Shown here in pieces: positions 54,543-64,000 of a stretch of 64,000 bases of DNA. Origin of the DNA: Mesorhizobium comanense (GTDB taxonomy: Bacteria; Pseudomonadota; Alphaproteobacteria; Rhizobiales; Rhizobiaceae); the NCBI RefSeq assembly GCF_005503535.1, contig NZ_SCNN01000004.1, positions 62,001 to 126,000 on the forward strand. Direction: 5' to 3'. A program made the position numbers and the translations under genes. A model generated the notes under the pieces. That model saw only the letters and a list, made by a program, of their open reading frames with translations, did not search any database and had not been told where the DNA came from. Each line of letters opens with the position of its first letter. Position 1 is the first letter of the stretch.

Positions 54543-55568
54543 TCAATCCTGGTGCAAGATAAACTCCAGATAGAGATTGCGCTGCAGGATCGAGTGGTTG
54601 TCGTCCGAGATCAGGGACACCATCAGCGCGCCGTCGTCACGGGTCCAGACGTCGAGGCCTTCCATATTGTCGATCTGGTAGCCCATATCGGCCTGCAGCA
54701 GAACCGGACCGTCGGCGATGGCGCCCTTCTCGACGCTGTCGCCATGAATGCGCCGCAGCCGCATCCTGAGGCCGCCCGCCATGGTGAAACTGCGCTCCAG
54801 CAGCAGCAGGTCGCCGTCCGGCAGGAAGGCGCCATCGGTGATGTCGAAATCGTCGTTGCGCTTGACGGTGAAGATGCCTTTGCGCGGCCCTTCGAGGATA
54901 GCGGCATAGATGTTGCCCGCCTTGTCCAGGCTTTTCTCGGAAACCACGACGATGCCGCCCTTGTGGCGGCCGTCGGCATTGGCGTGGGCGACGGTCTCGA
55001 AGCCGCGATTCTGGCGCAGTTCGCGTGCCGGGATGAGGAAATCCAGCTGCCGGAACGGCGCCTTCATGTCATCAGGGTTGATCCTGAACTGGGCGACCCG
55101 GTGGTTGCGCTCGAACCCGACGGTGGCGATGCCGTCCTTCACCGCAAGGCCTTCGGCGTCGACTTCCCATTTCTCGTCGACCGGCTGACCCTTCCGGTCG
55201 ACCATCTGCTGCATGCGGAAGTTCTGGATGGCCACGGGCCGCTTCTCGCCATCGCGGGCGACGGTGCCGAAGAACCAGAAGCCGGTATCGGCGACGCCGA
55301 TGAAGTCGCTGCCCGCTTTCAGGAAACGCAGCGCCGACAGCCCGCCGAAGTCGCGTGACTTCGAAGTCATCTCCAGGCCGCCGACGAATTCGAGCGGCCC
55401 GAACTGTTTCCCGTCATTTCCGATCTTGAACTGACTTATCGGCCTTGCCGAGACCTCGACCGGCTCGATCGCGGCCTGCCCGGCGCCAATCGCCGGTGAG
55501 ACGACCGTGCCGACGAGCGCGCAAGCGGCCAGCAGCACCCGCCGAAAGCCGCCCCGCGAAAAGATCAT
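54543..55568 (-). CDS. phytase-like esterase domain exported protein
   Basis: A 341-residue secreted protein with an N-terminal signal sequence ([20 protein letters not shown]). It matches the esterase-like activity of phytase family, a beta-propeller fold: [40 protein letters not shown] and [13 protein letters not shown]. The substrate is unknown. ATG 55568 overlaps the cobT stop by 4 bp, so it is coupled to the cobaltochelatase gene. Confidence 0.83.
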   Translation of the reverse strand: MIFSRGGFRRVLLAACALVGTVVSPAIGAGQAAIEPVEVSARPISQFKIGNDGKQFGPLEFVGGLEMTSKSRDFGGLSALRFLKAGSDFIGVADTGFWFFGTVARDGEKRPVAIQNFRMQQMVDRKGQPVDEKWEVDAEGLAVKDGIATVGFERNHRVAQFRINPDDMKAPFRQLDFLIPARELRQNRGFETVAHANADGRHKGGIVVVSEKSLDKAGNIYAAILEGPRKGIFTVKRNDDFDITDGAFLPDGDLLLLERSFTMAGGLRMRLRRIHGDSVEKGAIADGPVLLQADMGYQIDNMEGLDVWTRDDGALMVSLISDDNHSILQRNLYLEFILHQD

Positions 55569-57463
55569 CCGGCGCGCCGCATGCCGCCGCGGCGCGTATC
55601 GCGCGCGCGTTCCTCGGCAAACAGCGAGGCCAGCTGCTCGGTCATGGCGCCGGCCAGTTCCTCGGCGTCGACGATGGTGACGGCGCGCCTGTAGTAGCGC
55701 GTGACGTCGTGGCCGATGCCGATGGCCAGCAGTTCCACCGGCGAGCGCGTCTCGATGAGTTCGATGACGGCGCGCAGGTGCCGCTCCAGATAATTGCCGG
55801 GATTCACCGACAGCGTCGAATCGTCGACCGGAGCGCCGTCGGAGATCATCATCAGGATCTTGCGCTGCTCGGGCCGGGCAATCAGCCGGTTGTGCGCCCA
55901 CAGCAGCGCCTCGCCGTCGATGTTTTCCTTGAGCAGGCCCTCGCGCATCATCAGGCCGAGATTGCGGCGCGCCCGCCGCCACGGATGGTCGGCCGACTTG
56001 TAGATGATGTGGCGCAGGTCGTTGAGGCGGCCTGGGTTCGGCGGCTTGCCGTCCTTCAGCCACTTCTCGCGCGCCTGCCCGCCCTTCCAGGCACGCGTCG
56101 TGAAGCCGAGGATCTCGACCGAGACGCCGCAGCGCTCCAGCGTGCGCGCCAGGATGTCGGCGCAGGTGGCGGCGACCGTGATCGGCCGGCCGCGCATCGA
56201 GCCGGAATTGTCGAGCACCAGCGTCACCACCGTGTCGCGGAACTTGGTGTCGCGTTCCTGCTTGAAGGACAGCGGCTGCATCGGATCGATGACCACGCGC
56301 ACCAGCCGCGCCGGATCGAGATAGCCCTCTTCCAGATCGAAATCCCAGGACCGGTTCTGCTGCGCCATCAGGCGGCGCTGCAAGCGGTTGGCCAGGCGGC
56401 CGACGACGCCGGAGAGGTTGGCGAGCTGCTTGTCGAGGAAAGCGCGCAGCCGGTCGAGTTCTTCCTCCTCGCAGAGTTCCTCGGCGCCGACCGTCTCGTC
56501 GAAGGCCGTGGTGAAGACCTTGTAGTCGATTTCCTTCGGCAGATTGGTGAAGGGATTGTCGTTGCGGCGCGCTTCGCCTGGTGTCTCCGCGTCGGCATCG
56601 TCGTCGTCCGACAAATCGTCGGCGGTGGCGTCGGAAGCTTCGGTCTCGGACGACTGTTCGTCATCGACCGAGGCCTCGGCGTCCTCGGACTGCGACTGCT
56701 CGGAGCCGGAATCGTCTTCGCCGCCCTCCTCGCTCTGCTCCTCGCCTTGCGGCTGGTTGTCGTCATTGTCCTCGGAGTCTTCGGTCTCCTGGTCGTCGCC
56801 CAGTTCCTCGGCCATTTCCATGGAGGCGAGCATGTCGCGCACCAGGCGGGCGAAAGCTTGCTGGTCTTCCAGCTTGTCCGAAAGGCCGTCGAGATCGGCC
56901 TTGGCCTTTTCCTCGACCCAGGGCCGCCAGAGTTCGACAAGCCGCTCGCCGCTTTTCGGCACCGGACGGCCGGTCAGCTTCTCGCGCACGATCAGCGCAA
57001 GAGCTTCCTCGATCGGCGCGTCGGCCTTGTCCTTGACGTCGACGAGGTTGGCCTTGGCGTATTTGTCCTCCAGCATCGAGCCGATATTGTCGGCCACGCC
57101 CTGCATGGCGCGGCTGCCGATCGCCTCGACGCGGGCCTGCTCGACGGCGTCGTAGATGGCGCGGGCCGCCTTGCCTTCCGGCGCCAGCTTGCTGTGGATG
57201 CGGACATCGTGACAGGCGCGTTTCAACGCCATGGAATCGCCAAGTCCGCGGGTGATGGCGATGTCGGTCTTCGACGCCTTTTTCGGCAGTTCGGGCAGTC
57301 GGGCGCGGCTTCCGGCTAGTGCCGGCCTGTCCTTGGCGAAACCGACCTCGAGTTCCTTGTCGCCGGCAATGGCGCGCATGCACACGGTGACGGCGCGCTT
57401 GAAGCTGTCGGCTTCAGACCCGGTCTTCGACTTGTTGCGCGTGTTGTCGCCTGGACCCGCCAT
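55565..57463 (-). CDS. cobT: cobaltochelatase subunit CobT
   Basis: A 632-residue subunit of the aerobic cobalt chelatase (CobNST), which inserts Co(II) into hydrogenobyrinic a,c-diamide. The N-terminal domain is followed by a long acidic stretch (about 215-295, mostly Asp, Glu and Ser) and a C-terminal von Willebrand domain with the [13 protein letters not shown] near residue 417. CobS lies upstream on the same strand. CobN is not in the window. A long plus-strand frame opposite it is a composition shadow. Confidence 0.94.
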   Translation of the reverse strand: MAGPGDNTRNKSKTGSEADSFKRAVTVCMRAIAGDKELEVGFAKDRPALAGSRARLPELPKKASKTDIAITRGLGDSMALKRACHDVRIHSKLAPEGKAARAIYDAVEQARVEAIGSRAMQGVADNIGSMLEDKYAKANLVDVKDKADAPIEEALALIVREKLTGRPVPKSGERLVELWRPWVEEKAKADLDGLSDKLEDQQAFARLVRDMLASMEMAEELGDDQETEDSEDNDDNQPQGEEQSEEGGEDDSGSEQSQSEDAEASVDDEQSSETEASDATADDLSDDDDADAETPGEARRNDNPFTNLPKEIDYKVFTTAFDETVGAEELCEEEELDRLRAFLDKQLANLSGVVGRLANRLQRRLMAQQNRSWDFDLEEGYLDPARLVRVVIDPMQPLSFKQERDTKFRDTVVTLVLDNSGSMRGRPITVAATCADILARTLERCGVSVEILGFTTRAWKGGQAREKWLKDGKPPNPGRLNDLRHIIYKSADHPWRRARRNLGLMMREGLLKENIDGEALLWAHNRLIARPEQRKILMMISDGAPVDDSTLSVNPGNYLERHLRAVIELIETRSPVELLAIGIGHDVTRYYRRAVTIVDAEELAGAMTEQLASLFAEERARDTRRGGMRRAG

Positions 57464-57476
57464 GAATTATTCCCTG

Positions 57477-57525
57477 GAGCATGATGGTGCCCGAAAGGTC
57501 CTCTGACCTTCCGGCATCAGCTCTT
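57477..57525. repeat. dispersed palindromic repeat, family B copy 4
   Basis: Starts GGAGCATGATGGTGCCCGAA; AAGGTC-CTCT-GACCTT forms the inner stem and GGCATCAGCTC closes the outer one. It lies between cobS and cobT. Confidence 0.55.
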
Positions 57526-58510
57526 AGCCCAGCACCACGTTGGCGGCGCTTTCCGGCAGATCCTGACCGAAGGCGCGCTGGTAGAACTCGGCGACCACCG
57601 AACGCTCCAGCTCGTCGCACTTGTTGAGGAAGGTCAGCCGGAACGCCATGCCGACATCGCCGAAAATCTCGGCGTTCTCGGCCCAGGTGATGACGGTACG
57701 CGGGCTCATCACGGTCGACAGGTCGCCATTGATGAAGGCCGACCGCGTCATGTCGGCGACACGCACCATCTTGTTGACGGTGTCCTTGCCCTTGGCGTCG
57801 CGATAGTGCTTGGCCTTGGCCAGCACGATGTTGACCTCATTGTCGTGCGGCAGATAGTTCAGCGTGGTGACGATCGACCAGCGGTCCATCTGCGCCTGGT
57901 TGATCTGCTGCGTGCCGTGATAGAGGCCGGTGGTATCGCCCAGGCCGACCGTGTTGGCGGTGGCGAACAGCCGGAACGCCGGATGCGGGCGGATGACGCG
58001 GCTCTGGTCGAGCAGCGTCAGGCGGCCCGAGGATTCGAGCACGCGCTGAATGACGAACATCACGTCCGGGCGGCCGGCGTCATATTCGTCGAAGCAGAGC
58101 GCGACATTGTGCTGGTAGGCCCATGGCAGGATGCCGTCGCGGAATTCCGTGACCTGCAGGCCTTCCTTGACGACGATGGCATCCTTGCCGACGAGGTCGA
58201 TACGGCTGACATGGCTGTCGAGGTTGACGCGCACGCAGGGCCAGTTGAGGCGGGCGGCGACCTGTTCGATATGGGTCGACTTGCCGGTGCCGTGATAACC
58301 CGACACCATCACGCGGCGGTTGTAGGCAAAGCCGGCGAGGATCGCGAGCGTCGTCGCCTTGTCGAACAGATAGTCCGGATCGACGTCAGGCACGTGCTCC
58401 GATGTCACCGAATAGGCCGGCACCACCATCTTGGAATCGAAACCGAATTTGTCCTTCACCGACACCGTCGTGTCGGGCAGGTTGGCGATGTCGCGATCGA
58501 CCTTGTTCAT
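57524..58510 (-). CDS. cobS: cobaltochelatase subunit CobS
   Basis: AAA+ subunit of the cobalt chelatase, 328 residues. Walker [10 protein letters not shown] is at 71-79, and Walker [12 protein letters not shown] and the sensor region [13 protein letters not shown] follow. Start ATG 58510 has GAGAG upstream and gives the normal length; the longer frame from 58618 adds 36 residues without family likeness. CobS and CobT together drive metal insertion by CobN. Confidence 0.94.
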   Translation of the reverse strand: MNKVDRDIANLPDTTVSVKDKFGFDSKMVVPAYSVTSEHVPDVDPDYLFDKATTLAILAGFAYNRRVMVSGYHGTGKSTHIEQVAARLNWPCVRVNLDSHVSRIDLVGKDAIVVKEGLQVTEFRDGILPWAYQHNVALCFDEYDAGRPDVMFVIQRVLESSGRLTLLDQSRVIRPHPAFRLFATANTVGLGDTTGLYHGTQQINQAQMDRWSIVTTLNYLPHDNEVNIVLAKAKHYRDAKGKDTVNKMVRVADMTRSAFINGDLSTVMSPRTVITWAENAEIFGDVGMAFRLTFLNKCDELERSVVAEFYQRAFGQDLPESAANVVLG

Positions 58511-58585
58511 ATCTCTCAACGTCTCCACAAGCGAAACGTCCCGTTTCGCCGGCAATCGATTTTGTTCGGGGGCGGTCTTAGAGCC

Positions 58586-58612
58586 TTTTCCAACCTTATG
58601 AAAGTTGGAAAA
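58586..58612. repeat. 9-bp-stem hairpin between cobS and J-domain gene
   Basis: TTTTCCAAC (58586-58594) pairs with GTTGGAAAA (58604-58612). It ends in T- or A-runs on either strand, so it may terminate transcription from the minus-strand J-domain gene. Confidence 0.55.
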
Positions 58613-58633
58613 CGACACAAACCATAGGGTCGC

Positions 58634-59278
58634 TCAGCACAGGCCTGCCTGTTTGAGCACGCGATAGGCCTGAAGCACATCGCGGAACCGGTCTTCCGAA
58701 CCTCTGTCGCCACCATTCGCATCCGGATGGTGACGCTTCACAAGTTCCTTATAGCGCGCCTTGATATCCTTGCCAGTCGCCTTTGTATCAAGGCCAAGCG
58801 TTTCCAGCGCCTTGGCCTCAAGCGGCTTGGCCTTGCGCTCGCGCGCCTCGCGCGGATCCTTCGGCCCCTTGAACAGGTCGAACGGGTCGCGCATGCGGTT
58901 GTAGTAGCCGGCGCGGCCCGAGCGCATCTGCGCCATGTCGGGCGACGCCATATCGGGAGAGGAGCGTGGCGAGGCACCGTTGACGCCCATCTTCCATGTC
59001 GGCCGGTGGCCGGTCATCGCTTCCTTCTGGAAGCGCGCGACCTCGGTGTCGGGCACGCCGGAGAAATAGTTGAAGCCCTTGTTGTACTCGCGCACATGGT
59101 CGAAGCAGAAGCGGAAATACTCGCCCTCCTTCATGCGCCCGACCGGCGCGCGATGGGTGCCGGGCTCCTTGCAGCCGTCCCATTGGCAGATCGGCGAGTG
59201 CGACTTCAGCTCCGCGTCCTTCTCCGGGCGGATGCGAATCTTCTCGAAATATTTGGGATACGGCTTCATCTCACCCAT
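58634..59278 (-). CDS. J domain-containing protein
   Basis: A 214-residue co-chaperone-like protein with its J domain at the C-terminus (about 150-214): the HPD motif is in KRHHPDANGGD. The N-terminal 110 residues contain Cys/His pairs (ICQWDGC, FRFCFDHVREY), possibly a metal-binding site. Such proteins next to cobS are common in Rhizobiales. Start ATG 59278 or 59269 (MKPYPKYFEK). Confidence 0.88.
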   Translation of the reverse strand: MGEMKPYPKYFEKIRIRPEKDAELKSHSPICQWDGCKEPGTHRAPVGRMKEGEYFRFCFDHVREYNKGFNYFSGVPDTEVARFQKEAMTGHRPTWKMGVNGASPRSSPDMASPDMAQMRSGRAGYYNRMRDPFDLFKGPKDPREARERKAKPLEAKALETLGLDTKATGKDIKARYKELVKRHHPDANGGDRGSEDRFRDVLQAYRVLKQAGLC

Positions 59279-59435
59279 TTATGGGGCGTTCGCAGATGCG
59301 AAACAAGAATTGACATTTTCGCGATCCTCGCCCTAACCGCTGAATCGCGGCATAAAACAGGCGGATGGTGGATTCTGTCGCGCGGCGGCGGCCCCAGGCC
59401 GATGCGCCACCGATATGTGGTGAAGGGAGACGGCA

Positions 59436-59738
59436 ATGTCCATACAGACGACGATGGAAGACAAGCTCAACAAGGCATTTTCGCCCGACCGGCTGGTCAT
59501 CATCAACGAAAGCCACCTTCATGCCGGCCATCACCATCACGGTTCGGACCATCACGGCGCCTATGACGGCACCGGCGAGACCCATTTCCGCGTCCGCATC
59601 GTGTCGCCGAATTTTGCCGGCATGAGCCGGATCGACCGCCATCGCGCCGTCAACGAATTGCTGGCCGACGAACTGAAGGCCGGCGTCCATGCCCTGGCGA
59701 TCGAGCCGGCAGCGCCCGGCGAACAGACGCGCTGGTAG
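59436..59738 (+). CDS. BolA family protein with His-rich insertion
   Basis: A 100-residue BolA protein. The core is MEDKLNKAFSPDRLVIINES and, after the insertion, ETHFRVRIVSPNFAGMSRID with the RHRAVNELLADEL helix. BolA proteins act with monothiol glutaredoxins in iron regulation. Residues 27-40 (HLHAGHHHHGSDHH) are an unusually His-rich insertion in the loop near the Fe-S site. Divergent from the J-domain gene. Confidence 0.9.
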   Translation: MSIQTTMEDKLNKAFSPDRLVIINESHLHAGHHHHGSDHHGAYDGTGETHFRVRIVSPNFAGMSRIDRHRAVNELLADELKAGVHALAIEPAAPGEQTRW

Positions 59739-59742
59739 GCCT

Positions 59743-61296
59743 TCAGATCATTGCTTCGATAAGGAAAGGCCCACGCCGCGACAGGGCGCTGTCGAGTAAC
59801 GCGTCGAACCGCTCGCAGGTATCGGCGCGCGCGGCTTCCACACCCATGCCCTTGGCCAGCGACACCCAGTCCAGCGCCGGATGGTCGAGATCGAGCATGC
59901 GGCGCGCATTCTCGCCGATGGCGTTGACCCCGACATTGCGCATTTCGCCATGCAGGATGGCATAGGTGCGGTTGGAGAAGACGATCGTCACGACGTCGAG
60001 ATTTTCCCGCGCCTGGGTCCACAGGCCTTGCACGGTGTACATGCCGCTGCCGTCGGCCTCCAGATTGACCACCTTGCGGTTGGGACAGGCGACCGCCGCG
60101 CCGGTGGCCAGCGGAATGCCGCCGCCGATCGAGCCGCCCGTGCCCATCATGTAATCGTGTGGCGCGGCAAAGGCCGAAAGCGCGAAGAAACGCCGAGCCG
60201 AAGTGACGGCCTCGTCACAGACGATCGCATTGTCGGGCAGCTTTCTCGCGACGGACAGCGCGATGGCATCTTCCGTCAGCCTTCCGCCCGGTGTCGCTTC
60301 ATCCGGGAACGCGCTCGCCGATACCGTCCACTGTGACGGCTTGACGCCGAGTTCATCATGCAGCGCCTCCAGTGCCGCATGGAGATCGTCGCCATGAGCG
60401 GCGAGCGTCATCACCCGGCAATCGTCACGCGCCAGCCGCCCCGGCTTTCCCGGATAGGCGAAGAAGGCGACAGGCTCCTTGCCGCCGACAAGCACCACCA
60501 CGTCGATATCCCTGAGCATCGCCGTCGCCGCATCGACCGGATAGGGGATGCGGGTCGGGGCGACGCGGCCAAGGCCGCGCTGCATGCGCGCGATCAGCAC
60601 CTCGCTGAACAGCCTGACATTGCAGGCCGCCGAGATCCGGCCCGCGATCTCCAGCGCATCGGCGCGCGCCGCCTGTCCGCGGACGATCATGCCGACCCTA
60701 CCGGGAGCGGCGCGGATCGCTGTGGCGATTTCGCGCACGCTGGTCATATCGACGGTCGGAGGCGGCAAAAGCTCCACCTTGCCAGGTGCTGCCGGGCTGG
60801 CGTCGCCCCATGCCGCGTCCGCCGGCAGGATCAGCGTCGTGACGCCGGGCGGCGTCAGCGAGGCGCGGAAGGCCGCCTCGGTCGCCGGCTGCACGTCGCC
60901 CGCTCCTTCGATGCGGCGCACCCATTGCGACATCGGCGCCGCCAGGCCTTCGATGTCGCTCGTCAGCGGCGCGTCGAGCGGCAGGTGGTAGGATGCGTGG
61001 TCGCCGACAATGTTGATCATCGGCGTCCTGGCGCGACGGGCATTGTGCATGTTGGCCAGTCCGTTCGCGAGGCCCGGGCCGGTATGCAGGAGCGTCGCCG
61101 CAGGCCGGTCGGTCATGCGCGCATAACCGTCCGCGGCCCCCGTCACAACGCCTTCGAACAGGCCGAGGACGCAGCGCATCTCGGGCTTCCGGTCGAGTGC
61201 CGCCACGAAATGCATTTCCGACGTGCCGGGATTGGCGAAGCAGACCTTGACGTCATTGGCCAGCAGCACGTCGCACAGGACATCGGCGCCATTCAT
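59743..61296 (-). CDS. thiamine diphosphate enzyme (acetolactate synthase large subunit-like)
   Basis: A 517-residue ThDP enzyme with three domains: the pyrimidine-binding N-domain (ANPGTSEMHFVAALD, with the catalytic Glu in GLFEGVVTGAADGYARM), a central Rossmann domain, and the PP-domain with EADGSGMYTVQGLWTQARE followed by FSNRTYAI. It is shorter than most acetolactate synthases and lacks a clear FAD-binding stretch, so benzoylformate decarboxylase-like or a glyoxylate carboligase-like activity is equally possible. Gap of 110 bp to the hydrolase gene. Confidence 0.82.
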   Translation of the reverse strand: MNGADVLCDVLLANDVKVCFANPGTSEMHFVAALDRKPEMRCVLGLFEGVVTGAADGYARMTDRPAATLLHTGPGLANGLANMHNARRARTPMINIVGDHASYHLPLDAPLTSDIEGLAAPMSQWVRRIEGAGDVQPATEAAFRASLTPPGVTTLILPADAAWGDASPAAPGKVELLPPPTVDMTSVREIATAIRAAPGRVGMIVRGQAARADALEIAGRISAACNVRLFSEVLIARMQRGLGRVAPTRIPYPVDAATAMLRDIDVVVLVGGKEPVAFFAYPGKPGRLARDDCRVMTLAAHGDDLHAALEALHDELGVKPSQWTVSASAFPDEATPGGRLTEDAIALSVARKLPDNAIVCDEAVTSARRFFALSAFAAPHDYMMGTGGSIGGGIPLATGAAVACPNRKVVNLEADGSGMYTVQGLWTQARENLDVVTIVFSNRTYAILHGEMRNVGVNAIGENARRMLDLDHPALDWVSLAKGMGVEAARADTCERFDALLDSALSRRGPFLIEAMI

Positions 61297-61406
61297 GCAA
61301 TTTTCTCCTCAGGATCGAGGACCAATTGCACCCACGGACGTCCGCGCGGCAATATCCCGCCGCCGCTTTTGGCATGAGCCAGGTCGGTGAATTCACCGGC
61401 AGGCGG

Positions 61407-62207
61407 TCAACCGACCGTTGATTTCAGGAATTTCAACGCCGCCGCCGTCAGCGCGTCGCCATCCTTGCCGAAATCGCTGTTGATCGACATATGCGTATAG
61501 GCGCTGCCATCGAACACGGTCACCTCCGTGCCTGTCGCCCGCAGGCGCTCGGCGAAGGCCTTCGACTCCTCTCCCCGCCCGGGCGCCTTCGAATAGGCGA
61601 TGAAGGTCGGCGGATGCTTGCGACCGTCGACATAGCTCGCCGGCGACAGCGCCGCCCATTGCGACGGATCGGAAAACACCCGCGCATAAGAGCGCACCAT
61701 GCCTCCGTCTTTCTCAAGCGCGGCCAGATCATAGGCCCTGGTATCGTCGAGCAGCAGCCCGGCGACCTCGGGCAAGCCGCCGCGCAAGCCGGTCAGCGCG
61801 ATCAGGTGGCAGCCGGCCGCATGACCCATGCCGACGATGCGCTTCGGGTCGCCGCCATGCTGGGCGATGTTGGCTCGGACAAAGGCATAGGCCTTTTCGA
61901 CGTCGCTTGCCTGGGTGGCCACGTCAGCCTGCGGCAGCATTCGATAGTCGATCGAAACGAAACAGAATCCGTTGGCGAGCAGGAATGCCGGCTTCTCACC
62001 GACCTGGCTGCGCTTGCCGAACTCCCAGGCGCCGCCATGGACGAAGAAGACCACCGGGAGGTTTTTTGCGCCATCGGGGGTGTAGATATCGAGTTTGGCC
62101 GGGCCGTAGTCGAATGTCACCGGCTCAGGTTGCGGCTGGCGCGCGAGCGCCCTCAAGGGCAGGAACGCCGCCATCGAGGCCAGAAGCAGGGTTCGCCGGT
62201 CGATCAT
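61407..62207 (-). CDS. alpha/beta hydrolase fold protein with lost nucleophile
   Basis: A 266-residue protein with a twin-arginine-like signal (DRRTLLLASMAAFLPLRA). The oxyanion motif HGGAW is at 57-61, and YRMLPQADVATQASD, GLLLDDTRAYDLA are typical of BD-FAE/kynurenine formamidase-like esterases. The nucleophile motif, normally GHSAG, reads GHAAG at 128-132; the codon at 61818-61820 is GCG (Ala130). It is therefore probably not a normal esterase, or is inactive. Otherwise the fold is intact. Confidence 0.85.
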   Translation of the reverse strand: MIDRRTLLLASMAAFLPLRALARQPQPEPVTFDYGPAKLDIYTPDGAKNLPVVFFVHGGAWEFGKRSQVGEKPAFLLANGFCFVSIDYRMLPQADVATQASDVEKAYAFVRANIAQHGGDPKRIVGMGHAAGCHLIALTGLRGGLPEVAGLLLDDTRAYDLAALEKDGGMVRSYARVFSDPSQWAALSPASYVDGRKHPPTFIAYSKAPGRGEESKAFAERLRATGTEVTVFDGSAYTHMSINSDFGKDGDALTAAALKFLKSTVG

Positions 62208-62291
62208 CGTTTTCTCCTGTCAGCCCGGCGCAGAATGCACTAGGGCGCGGCGAGGTTCCAATGAACGATCGGTAAGGTGTACCCTTGCGGC

Positions 62292-63182
62292 CTATGCGAC
62301 GGGCCGGATCCTGATCCGGGCGATCCGGTTCTTGTCGCGCTTCATGACGATGAAGCGCTTGCCGTGGAAGGTGAAGGCCTGCTTTTCCTCGGGGATCGAC
62401 TGCGCCTCATGGATGACCAGCCCGGCGATCGTCGTCGCCTCCTCGTCGGGCAGGTTCCAGTCTAGTGCCCGGTTGAGGTCGCGGATCGGTACCGTGCCGT
62501 CGACGACGACGGAGCCGTCGGCTTCCTGCTTGACGCCTTGAATGTCGACATCATGCTCGTCGGCGATCTCGCCGACGATCTCCTCGATGATGTCCTCCAG
62601 CGTCACCAGCCCTTCGACCTCGCCATATTCGTCGACAACGACGGCGAAATGCGCCTTGCGGCGCAGGAAGGCGTTGAGCTGCTCCTGCAAAGTGGTGGTG
62701 TCGGGCACGAACCAGGGTTTCGAGGCGATCTTCATCACGTCGATCTGGGAAAAATCGTTGCCCACCTCGTTCAGCGCCCGCAGCAGGTCCTTGGCATGCA
62801 GCACGCCGACGATGTTGTCGAGCGAGCCTTTCCACAGCGGCATGCGGGTATGCGGGCTTTGCAGGATCTCGCGCACCACGGCTTCCGGCGCATTGTCGGC
62901 ATTGACCGAGCGCATGTTGGTGCGGTGGACCATGACGTCCGAGACTTCGAGTTCCTCGAGGTCGAACAGGCCGCCGATGCGGTCGCGGTCCTCGCGCACC
63001 ACCTGGCCGTCGCGGCGGAAATCGTCGACCGCGCCGCGCAGTTCGTCCTGGCTCGACCGCTGCGGCTCGATGCGCGACAGCTGATAGCCGAAAGCCGCAA
63101 GCAGGCGCGAGCGCAGGGCAACCGCCAGCACGATGAGCACGGCAAGGACGGCGACGACGATCCAGCCCGTCTCGCTGGCCAT
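62292..63182 (-). CDS. HlyC/CorC-type CBS protein lacking most of DUF21
   Basis: A 296-residue protein. After one helix (residues 6-22), it passes directly to the family region DELRGAVDDFRRDGQ and the CBS pair (about 82-200) and ends in the CorC_HlyC domain (215-296). Full members have about 430 residues with a DUF21 domain of three to four helices; here roughly 130 residues are missing in frame near 63110-63126. It follows aroB with one base between stop and start. Magnesium or other transport roles are only family guesses. Confidence 0.82.
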   Translation of the reverse strand: MASETGWIVVAVLAVLIVLAVALRSRLLAAFGYQLSRIEPQRSSQDELRGAVDDFRRDGQVVREDRDRIGGLFDLEELEVSDVMVHRTNMRSVNADNAPEAVVREILQSPHTRMPLWKGSLDNIVGVLHAKDLLRALNEVGNDFSQIDVMKIASKPWFVPDTTTLQEQLNAFLRRKAHFAVVVDEYGEVEGLVTLEDIIEEIVGEIADEHDVDIQGVKQEADGSVVVDGTVPIRDLNRALDWNLPDEEATTIAGLVIHEAQSIPEEKQAFTFHGKRFIVMKRDKNRIARIRIRPVA

Positions 63183-63183
63183 C

Positions 63184-64000
63184 TCAGCCAGCCTTGCTGC
63201 TGGCTGGATGGTTCTCCCTCAGGAAGGCCAGCACTTCCGACGCCGGCACGTCCTTGGCGATGAAGGCCTGGCCGATGCCGCGCGTCAGGATGAAGGTCAG
63301 CGCGCCGCGCGAGACTTTCTTGTCCTGCGTGATGAAGCCGAGCAGCGCCTCGGCATCCGGCAGGTCGCCTGGGATATCGGACATGCGCCAGGGCAGCCCG
63401 ACGGCCCTGAGATGCGTCTCGACGCGCGCCGCGTCATCGGGGCTGGCGAGGTTGAGGCGCGAGGAGAACCGGTGCGCCAGCGCCATGCCGATGGCAACGC
63501 CTTCGCCATGCACGAGCCTTGCGCCATCATATTGTGTCGCGGCCTCCAGCGCGTGGCCGAAAGTATGGCCGAGGTTGAGCAGCGCACGATCGCCCGTCTC
63601 GAACTCGTCGCGGGCGACCACGTCGGCCTTGGCGCGGCAGGCTTCGGCGATGGCCTGCGCCCGCTCCGGTCCGCCGGCGAACACTTTCGCCCAGTTCTTC
63701 TCCAGCCAGGCGAAGAAGTCCGGCCGGTCGATCAGCCCGTATTTGGCAAGCTCGGCATAGCCGGCGCGGAATTCGCGGATCGGCAGCGTGTCGAGCACCC
63801 CGGTATCGGCCAGCACCAGCTTCGGCTGAAGGAAGACGCCGACCAGGTTCTTGCCGCGCGGGCTGTTGATGCCGGTCTTGCCGCCGACGGAGGAATCGAC
63901 CTGCGCCAGCAGCGAGGTCGGGACCTGCACGAAATTCATGCCGCGCCGCACGATGCCGGCGGCAAAGCCGGTGAGATCGCCGATGACACCGCCGCCAAAG
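63184..64000 (-). CDS. aroB: 3-dehydroquinate synthase, truncated by window end
   Basis: The C-terminal 272 residues or so of AroB, second step of the shikimate pathway. Visible motifs: [19 protein letters not shown], the metal-site region [20 protein letters not shown] and [13 protein letters not shown]. The gene continues beyond 64000 with the preceding [11 protein letters not shown] region already in view. It is immediately upstream of the CorC-like gene (stop at 63184, next start at 63182), so the two are cotranscribed. Confidence 0.95.
   Translation of the reverse strand, partial: FGGGVIGDLTGFAAGIVRRGMNFVQVPTSLLAQVDSSVGGKTGINSPRGKNLVGVFLQPKLVLADTGVLDTLPIREFRAGYAELAKYGLIDRPDFFAWLEKNWAKVFAGGPERAQAIAEACRAKADVVARDEFETGDRALLNLGHTFGHALEAATQYDGARLVHGEGVAIGMALAHRFSSRLNLASPDDAARVETHLRAVGLPWRMSDIPGDLPDAEALLGFITQDKKVSRGALTFILTRGIGQAFIAKDVPASEVLAFLRENHPASSKAG

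Noticed and set aside
55445..57319. 624-residue plus-strand frame opposite cobT
   Set aside because: Long frame caused by high G+C and the acidic repeat; no domain and no ribosome site.

Overview
The window is a high-G+C alphaproteobacterial chromosome segment, most likely Mesorhizobium or a close Rhizobiales relative. I infer this from gene content and order (ftsE-ftsX, hisC-tyrA next to metX-metW, cobS-cobT next to a J-domain protein and BolA, aroB followed by a CorC-like protein), from a SAM-II riboswitch ahead of metX, and from dispersed intergenic palindromes of the kind seen in rhizobia. About 68 protein genes are supported; the first and the last are cut by the window ends. I saw no rRNA, tRNA, CRISPR array or recognisable insertion sequence.

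Layout. 1-1700: end of an ABC importer (permease, ATPase). 1750-6700: an accessory block with GNAT and DUF1028 genes on the minus strand, facing a cobalt-type nitrile hydratase operon (cupin, alpha, beta, accessory protein) and an MHS-type MFS permease. The nitrile hydratase operon and the permease each carry a similar 17-bp palindrome upstream, which suggests one regulator for both. 6700-11100: ugpBAEC-type glycerol-3-phosphate importer. 11600-14070: MHYT-PAS-GGDEF-EAL cyclic-di-GMP protein. 14080-18850: thioredoxin-like protein, argH, small lipoprotein, lysA, threonine dehydratase-like enzyme. 18970-27480: a large DUF4175-type membrane protein, VOC protein, LysR regulator with a divergent DMT exporter, TPR protein, CpdR-like receiver, hpt. 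27660-33200: ftsE-ftsX-ydcF, then plsC, with three unrelated genes lying between ydcF and plsC. 33270-36790: LysE exporter, aldo/keto reductase, ChaC, DUF2125.

36890-42130: PfkB kinase, tyrA and hisC (minus), then metX-metW under a SAM-II riboswitch with its own terminator. 42150-49690: DUF1330, two glycosyltransferases (the first lower in G+C), DUF1194, an SbmA/BacA-like ABC exporter/importer, methyltransferase, gloB, DUF985 cupin. 49680-54180: YhhN, EamA exporter, DUF3108, rpmB, a queuosine-precursor transporter behind a preQ1-I-like riboswitch, and a spermidine-synthase-like protein. 54285-54445 is a 161-bp palindromic element with inverted termini. 54540-59740: phytase-like esterase, cobT, cobS, J-domain protein, BolA. 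59740-64000: ThDP enzyme, alpha/beta hydrolase, CorC-like CBS protein, aroB.

The observations most worth checking are: the shared palindrome of the nitrile hydratase and MFS units; the preQ1-I-like aptamer whose pseudoknot would include the yhhQ start codon; an alpha/beta hydrolase whose nucleophile serine is alanine; a CorC-like protein that looks to have lost most of its DUF21 membrane domain by an in-frame deletion; the 161-bp element; and the dispersed palindromes that overlap stop codons.
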